Of a DNA stretch of 64,000 nt, positions 17,452 through 26,929 are shown piece after piece. The stretch is from Streptomyces ardesiacus. Its GTDB lineage: Bacteria > Actinomycetota > Actinomycetes > Streptomycetales > Streptomycetaceae. Positions within the stretch are counted from its first letter, which is position 1. Each line of letters starts with the position of its first letter. The stretch lies in contig NZ_BEWC01000002.1 of the NCBI RefSeq assembly GCF_003112575.1, positions 248,001 to 312,000 on the forward strand, read 5' to 3'. The notes beneath the pieces are model-generated. The model did not search any database, was not told the origin of the DNA, and saw only the letters and a program-made list of their open reading frames with translations. A program made the translations under genes and the position numbers.

Positions 17452-18281
17452 TGGGCCAGAAGGTAAACCCGCACGGGTTCCGGCTCGGTGTCACGACCGA
17501 CTTCAAGTCGCGTTGGTACGCCGACAAGCTGTACAAGGACTACGTCAAGGAAGACGTCGCCATCCGTCGGATGCTGACGTCCGGCATGGAGCGCGCCGGC
17601 ATCTCCAAGGTCGAGATCGAGCGCACCCGTGACCGCGTCCGCGTGGACATCCACACGGCTCGTCCGGGCATCGTCATCGGCCGCCGCGGTGCGGAGGCCG
17701 ACAAGATCCGCGGTCAGCTCGAGAAGCTCACCGGCAAGCAGGTCCAGCTGAACATCCTCGAGGTCAAGAGCCCCGAGACCGACGCCCAGCTGGTGGCCCA
17801 GGCCGTCGCCGAGCAGCTCTCCTCCCGCGTCTCCTTCCGTCGCGCCATGCGCAAGAGCATGCAGGGCACGATGAAGGCCGGCGCCAAGGGCATCAAGATC
17901 CAGTGCGGTGGCCGCCTCGGTGGCGCCGAGATGTCCCGCTCGGAGTTCTACCGCGAGGGCCGTGTGCCCCTGCACACGCTCCGCGCGAACGTGGACTACG
18001 GCTTCTTCGAGGCCAAGACGACCTTCGGCCGCATCGGCGTGAAGGTCTGGATCTACAAGGGCGACGTCAAGAACATCGCCGAGGTCCGCGCCGAGAACGC
18101 CGCCGCCCGCGCCGGCAACCGTCCGGCCCGTGGCGGCAGCGACCGCCCGGCCCGCGGTGGCCGCGGTGGCGAGCGTCGTGGGCGCAAGCCGCAGCAGCAG
18201 TCGGCTCCGGCCGCCGAGGCCCCCAAGGCCGAGGCGCCCGCCGCTGCCGCTCCGGCTGAGAGCACCGGAACGGAGGCCTGA
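17451..18281 (+). CDS. rpsC: 30S ribosomal protein S3 with C-terminal extension
   Basis: 276 residues, some 40 longer than in Escherichia coli. The N-terminal and KH domains are standard ([15 protein letters not shown] GxxG as [14 protein letters not shown]), as is the C-terminal domain ([21 protein letters not shown]). After about residue 225 comes an Arg/Gly-rich stretch with RPARGG repeats, then an Ala/Pro/Glu tail ([16 protein letters not shown]). S3 lines the mRNA entry. The tail is likely disordered. Confidence 0.98.
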   Translation: MGQKVNPHGFRLGVTTDFKSRWYADKLYKDYVKEDVAIRRMLTSGMERAGISKVEIERTRDRVRVDIHTARPGIVIGRRGAEADKIRGQLEKLTGKQVQLNILEVKSPETDAQLVAQAVAEQLSSRVSFRRAMRKSMQGTMKAGAKGIKIQCGGRLGGAEMSRSEFYREGRVPLHTLRANVDYGFFEAKTTFGRIGVKVWIYKGDVKNIAEVRAENAAARAGNRPARGGSDRPARGGRGGERRGRKPQQQSAPAAEAPKAEAPAAAAPAESTGTEA

Positions 18282-18286
18282 CCGTC

Positions 18287-18706
18287 ATGCTGATCCCCCG
18301 TAGGGTCAAGCACCGCAAGCAGCACCACCCCAAGCGCCGCGGCATGGCCAAGGGCGGTACGCAGGTTGCGTTCGGCGAGTACGGCATCCAGGCCCTCACG
18401 CCGGCGTACGTGACCAACCGCCAGATCGAGGCCGCCCGTATCGCGATGACCCGCCACATCAAGCGTGGCGGCAAGGTCTGGATCAACATCTACCCGGACC
18501 GCCCGCTCACGAAGAAGCCGGCCGAGACCCGCATGGGTTCCGGTAAGGGTTCTCCCGAGTGGTGGATCGCGAACGTGCACCCGGGCCGGGTCATGTTCGA
18601 GCTGTCCTACCCCAACGAGAAGATCGCCCGTGAGGCGCTGACCCGTGCGGCCCACAAGCTGCCGATGAAGTGCCGGATCGTCAAGCGCGAGGCAGGTGAA
18701 GCGTGA
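18287..18706 (+). CDS. rplP: 50S ribosomal protein L16
   Basis: 139 residues. [19 protein letters not shown] opens and [19 protein letters not shown] is the conserved centre. L16 is a late-assembling protein near the A-site tRNA elbow. The stop overlaps the rpmC start codon (TGATG). Confidence 0.99.
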   Translation: MLIPRRVKHRKQHHPKRRGMAKGGTQVAFGEYGIQALTPAYVTNRQIEAARIAMTRHIKRGGKVWINIYPDRPLTKKPAETRMGSGKGSPEWWIANVHPGRVMFELSYPNEKIAREALTRAAHKLPMKCRIVKREAGEA

Positions 18707-18930
18707 TGTCGGCCGGTACCAAGGCGTCCGAGCTGCGCGAGCTGGGCAACGAGGAGCTTCTGGCGAAGCTCCGCGAGGCCAAGGAAGAGCTGTTCAACCT
18801 CCGCTTCCAGGCGGCGACGGGTCAGCTCGAGAACCACGGTCGGCTCAAGGCCGTCCGTAAGGACATCGCGCGGATCTACACCCTGATGCGTGAGCGCGAG
18901 CTGGGCATCGAGACGGTGGAGAGCGCCTGA
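18706..18930 (+). CDS. rpmC: 50S ribosomal protein L29
   Basis: 74 residues from the ATG at 18706; a GTG at 18703 would add one residue. The two-helix L29 hairpin is clear: [21 protein letters not shown] then [19 protein letters not shown]. It contacts L23 at the tunnel exit. It overlaps its neighbours by one base at both ends. Confidence 0.98.
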   Translation: MSAGTKASELRELGNEELLAKLREAKEELFNLRFQAATGQLENHGRLKAVRKDIARIYTLMRERELGIETVESA

Positions 18931-19217
18931 TGAGCGAGAGCAACGTGACTGAAGAGACGAAGGCCGCGCGCGGCTTCCGCAAGACCCGCCAGGGTCTGGT
19001 CGTCAGCGACAAGATGGACAAGACCGTCGTCGTCGCCGTCGAGGACCGCGTGACCCACGCCCTGTACGGCAAGGTCATCCGCCGTACCGAGAAGCTCAAG
19101 GCGCACGACGAGCAGAACGCCGCGGGTGTCGGCGACCGCGTCCTCCTCATGGAGACCCGGCCGCTCTCCGCGACGAAGCGCTGGCGCGTCGTCGAGGTCC
19201 TCGAGAAGGCCAAGTAA
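18930..19217 (+). CDS. rpsQ: 30S ribosomal protein S17
   Basis: 95 residues with an Asp/Glu-containing N-terminal extension of about ten residues before the core [21 protein letters not shown]. The conserved [22 protein letters not shown] closes it. It is a primary 16S rRNA binder. It is the last gene of the S10 block; two hairpins follow before rplN. Confidence 0.98.
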   Translation: MSESNVTEETKAARGFRKTRQGLVVSDKMDKTVVVAVEDRVTHALYGKVIRRTEKLKAHDEQNAAGVGDRVLLMETRPLSATKRWRVVEVLEKAK

Positions 19218-19223
19218 GAAATC

Positions 19224-19247
19224 TCCTGCGGGGCATTCCTCGCAGGA
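19224..19247 (+). promoter_or_regulatory. Stem-loop after rpsQ
   Basis: TCCTGCG and CGCAGGA form a perfect 7-bp stem, extendable by G-C pairs, beginning seven bases after the rpsQ stop. No T-run follows. It could be a weak terminator, an RNA processing site or a 3'-end stabiliser. Confidence 0.5.
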
Positions 19248-19262
19248 CAGTTCCGCCAGGCT

Positions 19263-19296
19263 CCGGGAGTCGTTCACCCAGGTGACCGACTCCCGG
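19263..19296 (+). promoter_or_regulatory. Stem-loop before rplN
   Basis: CCGGGAGTCG and CGACTCCCGG form a perfect 10-bp stem, with CACC/GGTG able to pair inside the loop. It ends about 28 bp before the rplN GTG and is not followed by T residues. Its position suits processing or translational control between the S10 and spc blocks. Confidence 0.55.
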
Positions 19297-19324
19297 GGAA
19301 CCGGCAGACATTCAGGAGATAGAC

Positions 19325-19693
19325 GTGATCCAGCAGGAGTCGCGGCTGCGTGTCGCCGACAACACGGGTGCGAAGGAAATCCTGACCATCCGTGTGCTCG
19401 GTGGCTCGGGCCGCCGCTACGCGGGTATCGGTGACGTCATCGTCGCCACCGTCAAGGACGCGATCCCCGGTGGCAACGTGAAGAAGGGTGACGTCGTCAA
19501 GGCGGTCATCGTTCGCACCGTCAAGGAGCGCCGCCGTCCGGACGGCTCGTACATCCGCTTCGACGAGAACGCCGCCGTCATTCTGAAGAACGACGGCGAC
19601 CCTCGTGGCACCCGTATCTTCGGCCCGGTGGGCCGTGAGCTGCGCGAGAAGAAGTTCATGAAGATCATCTCCCTCGCGCCGGAGGTGCTGTGA
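19325..19693 (+). CDS. rplN: 50S ribosomal protein L14
   Basis: 122 residues from a GTG at 19325 preceded by [31 protein letters not shown] and [23 protein letters not shown] are diagnostic. It binds 23S rRNA near the factor-binding side and contacts L19. It is the first gene of the spc block, and the 107 bp upstream holds two stem-loops. Confidence 0.99.
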   Translation: MIQQESRLRVADNTGAKEILTIRVLGGSGRRYAGIGDVIVATVKDAIPGGNVKKGDVVKAVIVRTVKERRRPDGSYIRFDENAAVILKNDGDPRGTRIFGPVGRELREKKFMKIISLAPEVL

Positions 19694-19695
19694 GC

Positions 19696-20019
19696 ATGAA
19701 GATCAAGAAGGGCGACCTGGTCCAGGTCATCACCGGCAAGGACAAGGGCAAGCAGGGCAAGGTCATCGCGGCCTTCCCCCGTGAGGACCGTGTCCTGGTC
19801 GAGGGTGTCAACCGGGTCAAGAAGCACACCAAGGCCGGGCCGACCGCTCGCGGTTCGCAGGCCGGCGGCATCGTGACCACCGAGGCCCCGATCCACGTCT
19901 CCAACGTCCAGCTGGTCGTGGAGAAGGACGGCAACAAGGTCGTCACGCGCGTCGGTTACCGCTTCGACGACGAGGGCAACAAGATCCGCGTTGCCAAGCG
20001 GACGGGTGAGGACATCTGA
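19696..20019 (+). CDS. rplX: 50S ribosomal protein L24
   Basis: 107 residues from the ATG at 19696; the GTG at 19690 overlapping the rplN stop is an alternative. The KOW motif [18 protein letters not shown] is near the N-terminus, and the end is [20 protein letters not shown]24 is an assembly initiator at the tunnel exit. Its stop overlaps the rplE start. Confidence 0.98.
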   Translation: MKIKKGDLVQVITGKDKGKQGKVIAAFPREDRVLVEGVNRVKKHTKAGPTARGSQAGGIVTTEAPIHVSNVQLVVEKDGNKVVTRVGYRFDDEGNKIRVAKRTGEDI

Positions 20020-20576
20020 TGGCTACCACCACCACTCCGCGTCTCAAGACGAAGTACCGCGAGGAGATCGCGGGCAAGCTGCGTGAGGAGTTCTCCTACG
20101 AGAACGTCATGCAGATCCCCGGCCTCGTGAAGATCGTGGTCAACATGGGTGTCGGCGACGCCGCCCGTGACTCGAAGCTGATCGAGGGCGCGATCCGCGA
20201 CCTGACCACCATCACCGGTCAGAAGCCGGCCGTCACCAAGGCCCGCAAGTCCATCGCGCAGTTCAAGCTGCGTGAGGGTCAGCCGATCGGTGCCCACGTC
20301 ACGCTCCGTGGCGACCGCATGTGGGAGTTCCTGGACCGCACCCTGTCGCTCGCGCTGCCGCGCATCCGCGACTTCCGCGGTCTGTCCCCCAAGCAGTTCG
20401 ACGGCCGTGGCAACTACACCTTCGGTCTCACCGAGCAGGTCATGTTCCACGAGATCGACCAGGACAAGATCGACCGCACCCGGGGTATGGACATCACCGT
20501 GGTGACCACGGCGACCAACGACGCTGAGGGCCGCGCGCTCCTCCGTCACCTCGGCTTCCCCTTCAAGGAGGCGTGA
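20019..20576 (+). CDS. rplE: 50S ribosomal protein L5
   Basis: 185 residues. Family signatures are [19 protein letters not shown], the [19 protein letters not shown] loop and [16 protein letters not shown]. It binds 5S rRNA and contacts the P-site tRNA. The length is normal. rpsN begins five bases after its stop. Confidence 0.99.
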   Translation: MATTTTPRLKTKYREEIAGKLREEFSYENVMQIPGLVKIVVNMGVGDAARDSKLIEGAIRDLTTITGQKPAVTKARKSIAQFKLREGQPIGAHVTLRGDRMWEFLDRTLSLALPRIRDFRGLSPKQFDGRGNYTFGLTEQVMFHEIDQDKIDRTRGMDITVVTTATNDAEGRALLRHLGFPFKEA

Positions 20577-20581
20577 GCGAG

Positions 20582-20767
20582 ATGGCGAAGAAGGCTCTGA
20601 TTGCCAAGGCTGCTCGCAAGCCCAAGTTCGGTGTCCGCGGCTACACGCGCTGCCAGCGCTGCGGCCGTCCGCACTCCGTCTACCGCAAGTTCGGCCTGTG
20701 CCGCGTGTGCCTTCGTGAGATGGCTCACCGTGGCGAGCTGCCGGGCGTGACCAAGAGCTCCTGGTAA
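20582..20767 (+). CDS. rpsN: 30S ribosomal protein S14, zinc-binding short type
   Basis: 61 residues from the ATG at 20582 (a GTG at 20573 is less likely). It is the short S14 (type Z) with a zinc ribbon: C24-x2-C27 and C40-x2-C43 (RCQRCG-like and CRVC). Streptomyces usually also carries a zinc-free S14 paralogue under Zur elsewhere. It is the last gene of this sub-block; a long stem-loop follows. Confidence 0.98.
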   Translation: MAKKALIAKAARKPKFGVRGYTRCQRCGRPHSVYRKFGLCRVCLREMAHRGELPGVTKSSW

Positions 20768-20812
20768 TCCGGTAATTCCGGGTTATTCAGACTCTCGGTA
20801 AGCATCTGGGTC

Positions 20813-20863
20813 GGCAGAGGCCCGCCCTCGCATGCCTTAGGCTTGCGGGGTTGGGCGTCTGCC
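20813..20863 (+). promoter_or_regulatory. Long imperfect stem-loop between rpsN and rpsH
   Basis: GGCAGA/TCTGCC, GCCC/GGGC, CGCA/TGCG and GCC/GGC pair successively around the loop TTA, making an extended imperfect hairpin of about 51 nt. No T-run follows, so a simple intrinsic terminator is unlikely. It lies in a 209-bp gap inside the spc block, where S8-type autoregulatory sites or RNase III processing sites could occur. Confidence 0.55.
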
Positions 20864-20976
20864 GCCCGTACGACTTACTACGCCGTAGGTCCACCGCGCC
20901 GCACCCGTCCCGTCTCGGATCGGGGAGAGGGATGGCGCACCAGGAAACCCCGGCGAGAGAGGCCGAAGGCCAATTC

Positions 20977-21375
20977 ATGACCATGACTGATCCGATCGCA
21001 GACATGCTTACGCGTCTGCGGAACGCGAACTCGGCGTACCACGACTCCGTGACGATGCCGGCGTCCAAGATCAAGTCTCACATCGCGGAGATCCTCCAGC
21101 AGGAGGGCTTCATCACGGGCTGGAAGACCGAGGACGCCGAGGTCGGCAAGAACCTCGTCCTCGAGCTGAAGTTCGGCCCGAACCGTGAGCGCTCCATCGC
21201 GGGCATCAAGCGGATCTCCAAGCCCGGTCTCCGGGTGTACGCGAAGTCCACCAACCTGCCCAAGGTGCTGGGCGGCCTCGGCGTGGCGATCATCTCCACG
21301 TCGCACGGGCTCCTCACCGACAAGCAGGCCGGCAAGAAGGGCGTAGGCGGAGAAGTCCTCGCCTACGTCTGGTAA
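20977..21375 (+). CDS. rpsH: 30S ribosomal protein S8
   Basis: 132 residues from the ATG at 20977, with [18 protein letters not shown] at the start and the conserved [12 protein letters not shown] and GEVLAYVW at the end. S8 is a primary 16S rRNA binder and an operon regulator in enteric bacteria. A longer in-frame opening back to 20851 is non-coding leader. The ribosome binding site is GAGAGGCCGAAGG. Confidence 0.98.
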   Translation: MTMTDPIADMLTRLRNANSAYHDSVTMPASKIKSHIAEILQQEGFITGWKTEDAEVGKNLVLELKFGPNRERSIAGIKRISKPGLRVYAKSTNLPKVLGGLGVAIISTSHGLLTDKQAGKKGVGGEVLAYVW

Positions 21376-21399
21376 CGGAAGGGAACGGAGGAAACAGCT

Positions 21400-21939
21400 A
21401 TGTCGCGCATCGGCAAGCTCCCCATCGCGGTTCCCGCCGGCGTGGACGTCACCATCGACGGCCGTACGGTCTCGGTCAAGGGCCCCAAGGGCTCGCTGAC
21501 CCACACCGTCGTGGCGCCGATCGACATCGCCAAGGGTGAGGACGGCGTGCTGAACGTCACCCGCCCCAACGACGAGCGTCAGAGCAAGGCCCTGCACGGC
21601 CTGTCCCGCACGCTGGTGGCGAACATGATCACCGGCGTGACCCAGGGTTACGTGAAGAAGCTCGAGATCAGCGGTGTCGGTTACCGCGTTGTCGCCAAGG
21701 GCTCGAACCTGGAGTTCTCCCTGGGCTACAGCCACCCGATCACGGTCGAGGCTCCCGAGGGCATCACCTTCAAGGTGGAGAACCCGACCCACTTCTCGGT
21801 CGAGGGCATCGACAAGCAGAAGGTCGGCGAGGTTGCGGCCAACATCCGCAAGCTGCGCAAGCCCGACCCGTACAAGGCCAAGGGCGTCAAGTACGAGGGC
21901 GAAGTCATCCGCCGCAAGGTCGGAAAGGCGGGTAAGTAA
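21400..21939 (+). CDS. rplF: 50S ribosomal protein L6
   Basis: 179 residues. It starts [18 protein letters not shown] and carries the conserved [19 protein letters not shown] at the C-terminus. Two related beta-domains are typical; it sits near the sarcin-ricin loop. The ribosome binding site GAACGGAGGAAAC precedes the ATG. Three bases separate it from rplR. Confidence 0.99.
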   Translation: MSRIGKLPIAVPAGVDVTIDGRTVSVKGPKGSLTHTVVAPIDIAKGEDGVLNVTRPNDERQSKALHGLSRTLVANMITGVTQGYVKKLEISGVGYRVVAKGSNLEFSLGYSHPITVEAPEGITFKVENPTHFSVEGIDKQKVGEVAANIRKLRKPDPYKAKGVKYEGEVIRRKVGKAGK

Positions 21940-21942
21940 GCC

Positions 21943-22326
21943 ATGGCATACGGACAGAAGATCCTCAAGGGCGACGCCTACAAGCGCGCCGCGATCAAGC
22001 GCCGTCACATCCGGATTCGCAAGAATCTCTCGGGTACGGCGGAGCGTCCCCGTCTGGTCGTTACCCGCTCGAACCGCCACATCGTGGCCCAGGTGATCGA
22101 CGACCTCAAGGGTCACACCCTTGCGTCGGCGTCCACGCTGGACACCTCGATCCGTGGTGGCGAGGCCGACAAGTCCGCGCAGGCCAAGCAGGTCGGCGCC
22201 CTGGTCGCCGAGCGCGCCAGGGCCGCCGGCATCGAGGCCGTCGTGTTCGACCGTGGTGGCAACCAGTACGCCGGGCGCATCGCCGCCCTGGCGGACGCCG
22301 CCCGCGAAGCCGGTCTGAAGTTCTGA
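21943..22326 (+). CDS. rplR: 50S ribosomal protein L18
   Basis: 127 residues. The core [19 protein letters not shown] and the C-terminal [21 protein letters not shown] are diagnostic. It binds 5S rRNA with L5. It is 3 bp after rplF, with normal length. Confidence 0.99.
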   Translation: MAYGQKILKGDAYKRAAIKRRHIRIRKNLSGTAERPRLVVTRSNRHIVAQVIDDLKGHTLASASTLDTSIRGGEADKSAQAKQVGALVAERARAAGIEAVVFDRGGNQYAGRIAALADAAREAGLKF

Positions 22327-22369
22327 GCCGGTTCCGTAACGCTAGCGGAAACAGAGAGAGGTAATTCCA

Positions 22370-22975
22370 ATGGCTGGACCCCAGCGCCGCGGCAGCGGTG
22401 CCGGTGGCGGCGAGCGGCGGGACCGGAAGGGCCGTGACGGTGGCGCAGGTGCCGCCGAGAAGACCGCTTACGTTGAGCGCGTCGTCGCGATCAACCGCGT
22501 CGCCAAGGTTGTGAAGGGTGGTCGTCGCTTCAGCTTCACCGCGCTGGTCGTGGTGGGCGACGGTGACGGCACCGTGGGTGTCGGATACGGCAAGGCCAAG
22601 GAGGTGCCGGCCGCCATCGCCAAGGGCGTTGAGGAGGCCAAGAAGCACTTCTTCAAGGTCCCCCGCATCCAGGGCACCATCCCGCACCCCATCCAGGGTG
22701 AGAAGGCTGCCGGCGTCGTGCTGCTCAAGCCCGCGTCCCCCGGTACCGGTGTGATCGCCGGTGGTCCGGTGCGCGCCGTGCTCGAGTGCGCCGGTATCCA
22801 CGACGTGCTGTCGAAGTCGCTCGGCTCCGACAACCAGATCAACATCGTGCACGCGACCGTGGAGGCCCTCAAGGGCCTGCAGCGTCCCGAGGAGATCGCG
22901 GCCCGCCGTGGTCTGCCGCTCGAGGACGTCGCCCCCGCGGCTCTTCTCCGTGCGCGTGCCGGGGCGGGTGCGTAA
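22370..22975 (+). CDS. rpsE: 30S ribosomal protein S5
   Basis: 201 residues with a Gly/Arg-rich N-terminal extension ([18 protein letters not shown]) before the double-stranded RNA-binding domain ([19 protein letters not shown]). The conserved [16 protein letters not shown] lies in the centre. S5 affects decoding fidelity and mRNA unwinding. An AGAGAGG site precedes the ATG. Confidence 0.99.
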   Translation: MAGPQRRGSGAGGGERRDRKGRDGGAGAAEKTAYVERVVAINRVAKVVKGGRRFSFTALVVVGDGDGTVGVGYGKAKEVPAAIAKGVEEAKKHFFKVPRIQGTIPHPIQGEKAAGVVLLKPASPGTGVIAGGPVRAVLECAGIHDVLSKSLGSDNQINIVHATVEALKGLQRPEEIAARRGLPLEDVAPAALLRARAGAGA

Positions 22976-22977
22976 TC

Positions 22978-23160
22978 ATGGCGCAGCTCAAGATTACGCA
23001 GGTCAAGTCCTACATCGGCAGCAAGCAGAACCACCGTGACACCCTGCGTTCCCTCGGTCTCAAGGGGATCAACACGCAGGTCGTCAAGGAGGACCGCCCC
23101 GAGTTCCGCGGCATGGTGCACACCGTCCGCCACCTCGTGACGGTCGAGGAGGTCGACTGA
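22978..23160 (+). CDS. rpmD: 50S ribosomal protein L30
   Basis: 60 residues, full length: [19 protein letters not shown] then [19 protein letters not shown]. It begins two bases after the rpsE stop and ends two bases before rplO. It is a small protein on the 50S surface. Confidence 0.99.
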   Translation: MAQLKITQVKSYIGSKQNHRDTLRSLGLKGINTQVVKEDRPEFRGMVHTVRHLVTVEEVD

Positions 23161-23162
23161 TC

Positions 23163-23618
23163 ATGGCGGAGCAGAACCCGCTCAAGATCCACAACCTCCG
23201 TCCCGCCCCGGGCGCCAAGACCGCCAAGACCCGTGTCGGTCGTGGTGAGGCGTCGAAGGGTAAGACGGCCGGTCGTGGTACCAAGGGCACGAAGGCCCGT
23301 TACCAGGTTCCGGAGCGCTTCGAGGGTGGCCAGATGCCCCTCCACATGCGTCTCCCGAAGCTGAAGGGCTTCAAGAACCCGTTCAAGACCGAGTTCCAGG
23401 TCGTGAACCTCGACAAGCTGGCCGCGCTGTACCCCGAGGGTGGCGAGGTCACCGTCGAGGGTCTCGTGGCCAAGGGTGCCGTTCGCAAGAACAGCCTCGT
23501 CAAGGTCCTCGGCCAGGGCGAGGTCTCCGTGGCGCTGCAGGTGACGGTCGACGCCGTCTCCGGCTCCGCCAAGGAGAAGATCACCGCCGCCGGCGGTACC
23601 GTCACCGAGCTCGTCTGA
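23163..23618 (+). CDS. rplO: 50S ribosomal protein L15
   Basis: 151 residues. The basic, glycine-rich N-terminus ([19 protein letters not shown]) threads into 23S rRNA, and the globular end contains [17 protein letters not shown]. It is the last gene before a strong terminator-like hairpin and the secY promoter region. Confidence 0.99.
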   Translation: MAEQNPLKIHNLRPAPGAKTAKTRVGRGEASKGKTAGRGTKGTKARYQVPERFEGGQMPLHMRLPKLKGFKNPFKTEFQVVNLDKLAALYPEGGEVTVEGLVAKGAVRKNSLVKVLGQGEVSVALQVTVDAVSGSAKEKITAAGGTVTELV

Positions 23619-23650
23619 ACCTTTCAGGCGCCTCGATGACTTGAGCGATC

Positions 23651-23690
23651 CCGACCGGGGATGCCCCACAAAAGGGGTATCCCCGGTTGG
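23651..23690 (+). terminator. Strong stem-loop after rplO
   Basis: ACCGGGGATGCCCC pairs with GGGGTATCCCCGGT (one G-U) around the loop ACAAAA, and the stem extends outward through CCG/TGG. It starts about 33 bp after rplO. The loop and stem are typical of actinobacterial terminators lacking a long T-run. It probably separates the spc ribosomal block from secY-adk-map. Confidence 0.7.
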
Positions 23691-23700
23691 TCGTTCCAAG

Positions 23701-23723
23701 GGGAGTACTCCCGCCGGTAAGGT
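23701..23723 (+). promoter_or_regulatory. Perfect palindrome next to a possible secY promoter
   Basis: GGGAGTACTCCC (23701-23712) is a perfect 12-bp palindrome. TAAGGT at 23718 could be a -10 box. It lies in the 256-bp gap before secY. A regulator site is possible; no known box was recognised. Confidence 0.3.
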
Positions 23724-23874
23724 GGCCTGCGCTGCCCTCTTTCCCGGGTGTCTCGCATGAGGCACTCTGGGCGGCGGTCCAGCGTTAGTCACTTAGCCGT
23801 CCACTTATCAGTCGTCAGTCGAACCTCAAGACCGTCACCCTTGACGCAGTAGCGCGGGGGTCGCAGGAGGCACC

Positions 23875-25188
23875 GTGCTCACCGCGTTCGCCCGGGCGTT
23901 CAAGACGCCCGACCTGCGCAAGAAGCTGCTCTTCACGCTCGGCATCATCGTGGTGTACCGGCTCGGTACCCACATTCCCATTCCAGGCGTCGACTACAAG
24001 AACGTCCAGGAGTGCGTGGACCAGGCGTCCGGCAACCAGGGTCTCTTCGGCCTGGTCAACATGTTCAGCGGTGGCGCCCTGCTGCAGATCACGGTCTTCG
24101 CGCTCGGCATCATGCCGTACATCACGGCGAGCATCATTCTGCAGCTCCTGACCGTCGTGATCCCGCGTCTGGAAGCCCTCAAGAAGGAGGGCCAGGCCGG
24201 CACGGCGAAGATCACGCAGTACACCCGTTACCTGACCGTCGCGCTCGCCATCCTCCAGGGCACCGGCCTGGTGGCCACCGCCCGCAGCGGCGCCCTGTTC
24301 TCCGGCTGCACCGTCGCCGGACAGATCGTGCCCGACCAGGCGATCTTCACGACCGTCGTCATGGTGATCACCATGACCGCCGGTACGGCCGTCGTCATGT
24401 GGCTCGGCGAGCTGATCACCGACCGCGGCATCGGCAACGGCATGTCGATCCTGATGTTCATCTCGATCGCCGCGACCTTCCCCTCCGCCCTGTGGGCCAT
24501 CAAGAAGCAGGGCGACCTGGCGGGCGGCTGGATCGAGTTCGGCACCGTCATCCTCGTCGGCCTGGTCATGGTCGGCCTGGTGGTCTTCGTGGAGCAGGCC
24601 CAGCGCCGCATCCCGGTGCAGTACGCCAAGCGCATGATCGGCCGCCGCTCCTACGGCGGAACCTCGACGTACATCCCGCTCAAGGTGAACCAGGCGGGTG
24701 TCATCCCCGTCATCTTCGCCTCGTCGCTGCTCTACATTCCGGCGCTGATCGTCCAGTTCTCCGGCTCGACCGCGGGCTGGGCCACCTGGATCCAGAAGAA
24801 CCTCGCCGACACGGCCGCGACGCCGCACATCATTCTGTACTTCCTCCTGATCGTGTTCTTCGCCTTCTTCTACGTGGCGATCTCGTTCAACCCCGAGGAA
24901 GTCGCGGACAACATGAAGAAGTATGGTGGCTTCATCCCGGGCATCCGGGCTGGCCGACCGACCGCTGAGTATCTGAGCTACGTACTCAACCGGATCACCT
25001 GGCCGGGTTCGCTGTACTTGGGTCTGATCGCTCTCGTCCCGACAATGGCGTTGGCTGGTTTCGGGGCAAACCAGAACTTCCCGTTCGGCGGCACCAGCAT
25101 CCTGATCATCGTGGGTGTCGGTCTCGAGACGGTGAAGCAGATCGAGAGCCAGCTCCAGCAGCGCAATTACGAAGGGTTCCTCCGCTGA
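23875..25188 (+). CDS. secY: Protein translocase subunit SecY
   Basis: 437 residues from a GTG at 23875 behind CGCAGGAGGCACC. It is the central channel of the Sec translocase with ten predicted transmembrane helices. Signature parts are LFTLGIIVVYRLGTHIPIPGVD in helix 1, the LGIMPYITASIILQLL segment, QRRIPVQYAKRM on the cytoplasmic C4 loop, and GFIPGIRAGRPTAEYL. Its stop overlaps the adk ATG by one base. Its own promoter region follows the rplO hairpin. Confidence 0.99.
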   Translation: MLTAFARAFKTPDLRKKLLFTLGIIVVYRLGTHIPIPGVDYKNVQECVDQASGNQGLFGLVNMFSGGALLQITVFALGIMPYITASIILQLLTVVIPRLEALKKEGQAGTAKITQYTRYLTVALAILQGTGLVATARSGALFSGCTVAGQIVPDQAIFTTVVMVITMTAGTAVVMWLGELITDRGIGNGMSILMFISIAATFPSALWAIKKQGDLAGGWIEFGTVILVGLVMVGLVVFVEQAQRRIPVQYAKRMIGRRSYGGTSTYIPLKVNQAGVIPVIFASSLLYIPALIVQFSGSTAGWATWIQKNLADTAATPHIILYFLLIVFFAFFYVAISFNPEEVADNMKKYGGFIPGIRAGRPTAEYLSYVLNRITWPGSLYLGLIALVPTMALAGFGANQNFPFGGTSILIIVGVGLETVKQIESQLQQRNYEGFLR

Positions 25189-25841
25189 TGCGAATCGTCC
25201 TCGTCGGGCCTCCGGGTGCCGGAAAGGGAACGCAGGCCACCCGCCTTGCCGAGACGCTGCACATTCCGCACATCTCGACGGGCGACCTGTTCCGCGCGAA
25301 CATCAGCCAGCAGACCGAACTGGGCAAGCTCGCGAAGTCCTACATGGACGCCGGCAATCTCGTGCCGGACGAGGTCACCATCGCCATGGCGAAGGACCGC
25401 ATGGAGCAGCCCGACGCCGAGGGCGGCTTCCTGCTGGACGGTTTCCCGCGCAACGTCTCCCAGGCCGAGGCACTGGACGAACTGCTCGAGACCGAGGACA
25501 TGAAGCTCGACGCGGTGCTGGACCTGGAGGCCCCGGAGGACGAGGTCGTCAAGCGCATCGCCGGACGGCGCGTCTGCCGCAACGACTCGGCCCACGTCTT
25601 CCACGTGACGTACACCCCGCCGAAGCAGGAAGGCGTCTGCGACGTCTGCGGCGGCGAGCTGTACCAGCGGGACGACGACTCCGAGGAGACGGTCCGCAAG
25701 CGGCTGGAGGTCTACCACACGCAGACCGAGCCGATCATCGACTACTACAAGTCGCAGGGCCTGGTCGCCACCATCGCGGCGACGGGCCCCGTGGACGAGG
25801 TCACCCGCCGTGCGCTGGAGGCGCTCAAGCGCGACCAGTAG
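25188..25841 (+). CDS. adk: Adenylate kinase
   Basis: 217 residues, long-LID form. It interconverts ATP + AMP and 2 ADP. The P-loop is GPPGAGKGTQ (residues 7-16), followed by HISTGDLFR and the AMP-binding LDGFPRNVSQAEAL. The LID has a CDVC pair and an upstream CRNDSAHVF, a partial zinc-type arrangement. It is coupled to secY and followed by a hairpin at 25858. Confidence 0.98.
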   Translation: MRIVLVGPPGAGKGTQATRLAETLHIPHISTGDLFRANISQQTELGKLAKSYMDAGNLVPDEVTIAMAKDRMEQPDAEGGFLLDGFPRNVSQAEALDELLETEDMKLDAVLDLEAPEDEVVKRIAGRRVCRNDSAHVFHVTYTPPKQEGVCDVCGGELYQRDDDSEETVRKRLEVYHTQTEPIIDYYKSQGLVATIAATGPVDEVTRRALEALKRDQ

Positions 25842-25857
25842 TACTCCGCCCGGCGTG

Positions 25858-25891
25858 CAGCCGCGGTCCCCGGCTCAGGGGGCCGCGGCTG
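25858..25891 (+). terminator. Stem-loop after adk
   Basis: CAGCCGCGGTCCCC pairs with GGGGGCCGCGGCTG around a short loop, 17 bp after the adk stop. A second stem, GGGGCGG/CCGCCCC, follows at 25898-25918. There is no T-run. TATCGT at 25920 could be a -10 box for map. Confidence 0.6.
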
Positions 25892-25988
25892 TGTCGTGGG
25901 GCGGCACGGCTCCGCCCCGTATCGTGGGAACCGTTCCCCGCCCGCCCCTCCTCACCGGTCCGTCCCGTCCAGAAAGGCCGCAGCCCCC

Positions 25989-26825
25989 ATGGTGCAGATC
26001 AAGAACCCCGAGCAGATCGCCAAGATGCGCGAGGCGGGGCTGGTCGTCGCCGCCATCCACGCGGCCACCCGCGAGGCGGCCGTCCCCGGCGCGACCACGA
26101 AGGACCTGGACCAGGTCGCCCGCAAGGTCCTCGCGGAGCACGGCGCCAAGCCCAACTTCCTCGGCTACGGCGGCTTCCCCGCCACGATCTGCACCTCGGT
26201 GAACGAGGTCGTCGTCCACGGCATCCCCTCCGACGACGTCGTCCTCAAGGACGGCGACGTCATCTCGATCGACTGCGGCGCGATCATCGACGGCTGGCAC
26301 GGCGACGCCGCCTACACGGCCTTCGTCGGCTCCGGCCACTCCCCGGAGCTGATCGAGCTGTCCCGGGTGACCGAGGAGTCCATGTGGGCCGGGATCGCGG
26401 CCATGAAGCAGGGCAACCGCCTGGTGGACGTCTCCCGCGCCATCGAGACCTACATCCGCCGCCAGCCCAAGCCCGGCGGCGGCAAGTACGGGATCATCGA
26501 GGACTACGGCGGCCACGGCATCGGCACCGAGATGCACATGGACCCGCACCTGCTGAACTACGTCGACCGCAAGCGCGGCAAGGGGCCCAAGCTCGTCCCC
26601 GGCTTCTGCCTCGCCATCGAGCCGATGGTCTCCCTCGGCACCCCCCGCACCAAGGTCCTGTCCGACGACTGGACCGTGATCACCACCGACGGCACCTGGT
26701 CCTCCCACTGGGAGCACTCGGTGGCCCTGACGGAGCAGGGCCCGTTGGTGCTGACGGCTCCCGACGGCGGCAGGGCGAAGCTGGCGGAGCTGGGGATCAC
26801 GGCGGCGCCGGACCCGCTGGCGTGA
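25989..26825 (+). CDS. map: Type I methionine aminopeptidase
   Basis: 278 residues from the ATG at 25989, preceded by AGAAAGG. It removes initiator Met. The five metal ligands are in place: two Asp in SIDCGAIIDGWHGDA, His in GGHGIGTEMH, Glu in CLAIEPMVSLG and Glu in SHWEHSVALTEQG. There is no N-terminal zinc-finger extension. It follows adk by 147 bp. The last 159 bp of this gene occur again at 26930-27088. Confidence 0.98.
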   Translation: MVQIKNPEQIAKMREAGLVVAAIHAATREAAVPGATTKDLDQVARKVLAEHGAKPNFLGYGGFPATICTSVNEVVVHGIPSDDVVLKDGDVISIDCGAIIDGWHGDAAYTAFVGSGHSPELIELSRVTEESMWAGIAAMKQGNRLVDVSRAIETYIRRQPKPGGGKYGIIEDYGGHGIGTEMHMDPHLLNYVDRKRGKGPKLVPGFCLAIEPMVSLGTPRTKVLSDDWTVITTDGTWSSHWEHSVALTEQGPLVLTAPDGGRAKLAELGITAAPDPLA

Positions 26826-26929
26826 CGCGAGCCCGCGCCGCGACCGCCGGTCGGAGGCCGGCGCGGCCGCTCGAAGCTTGTGAGGCGCCCCTGGCGCCGA
26901 GCCCGCGAGAGGGGCGTGAAGGACTGGTC

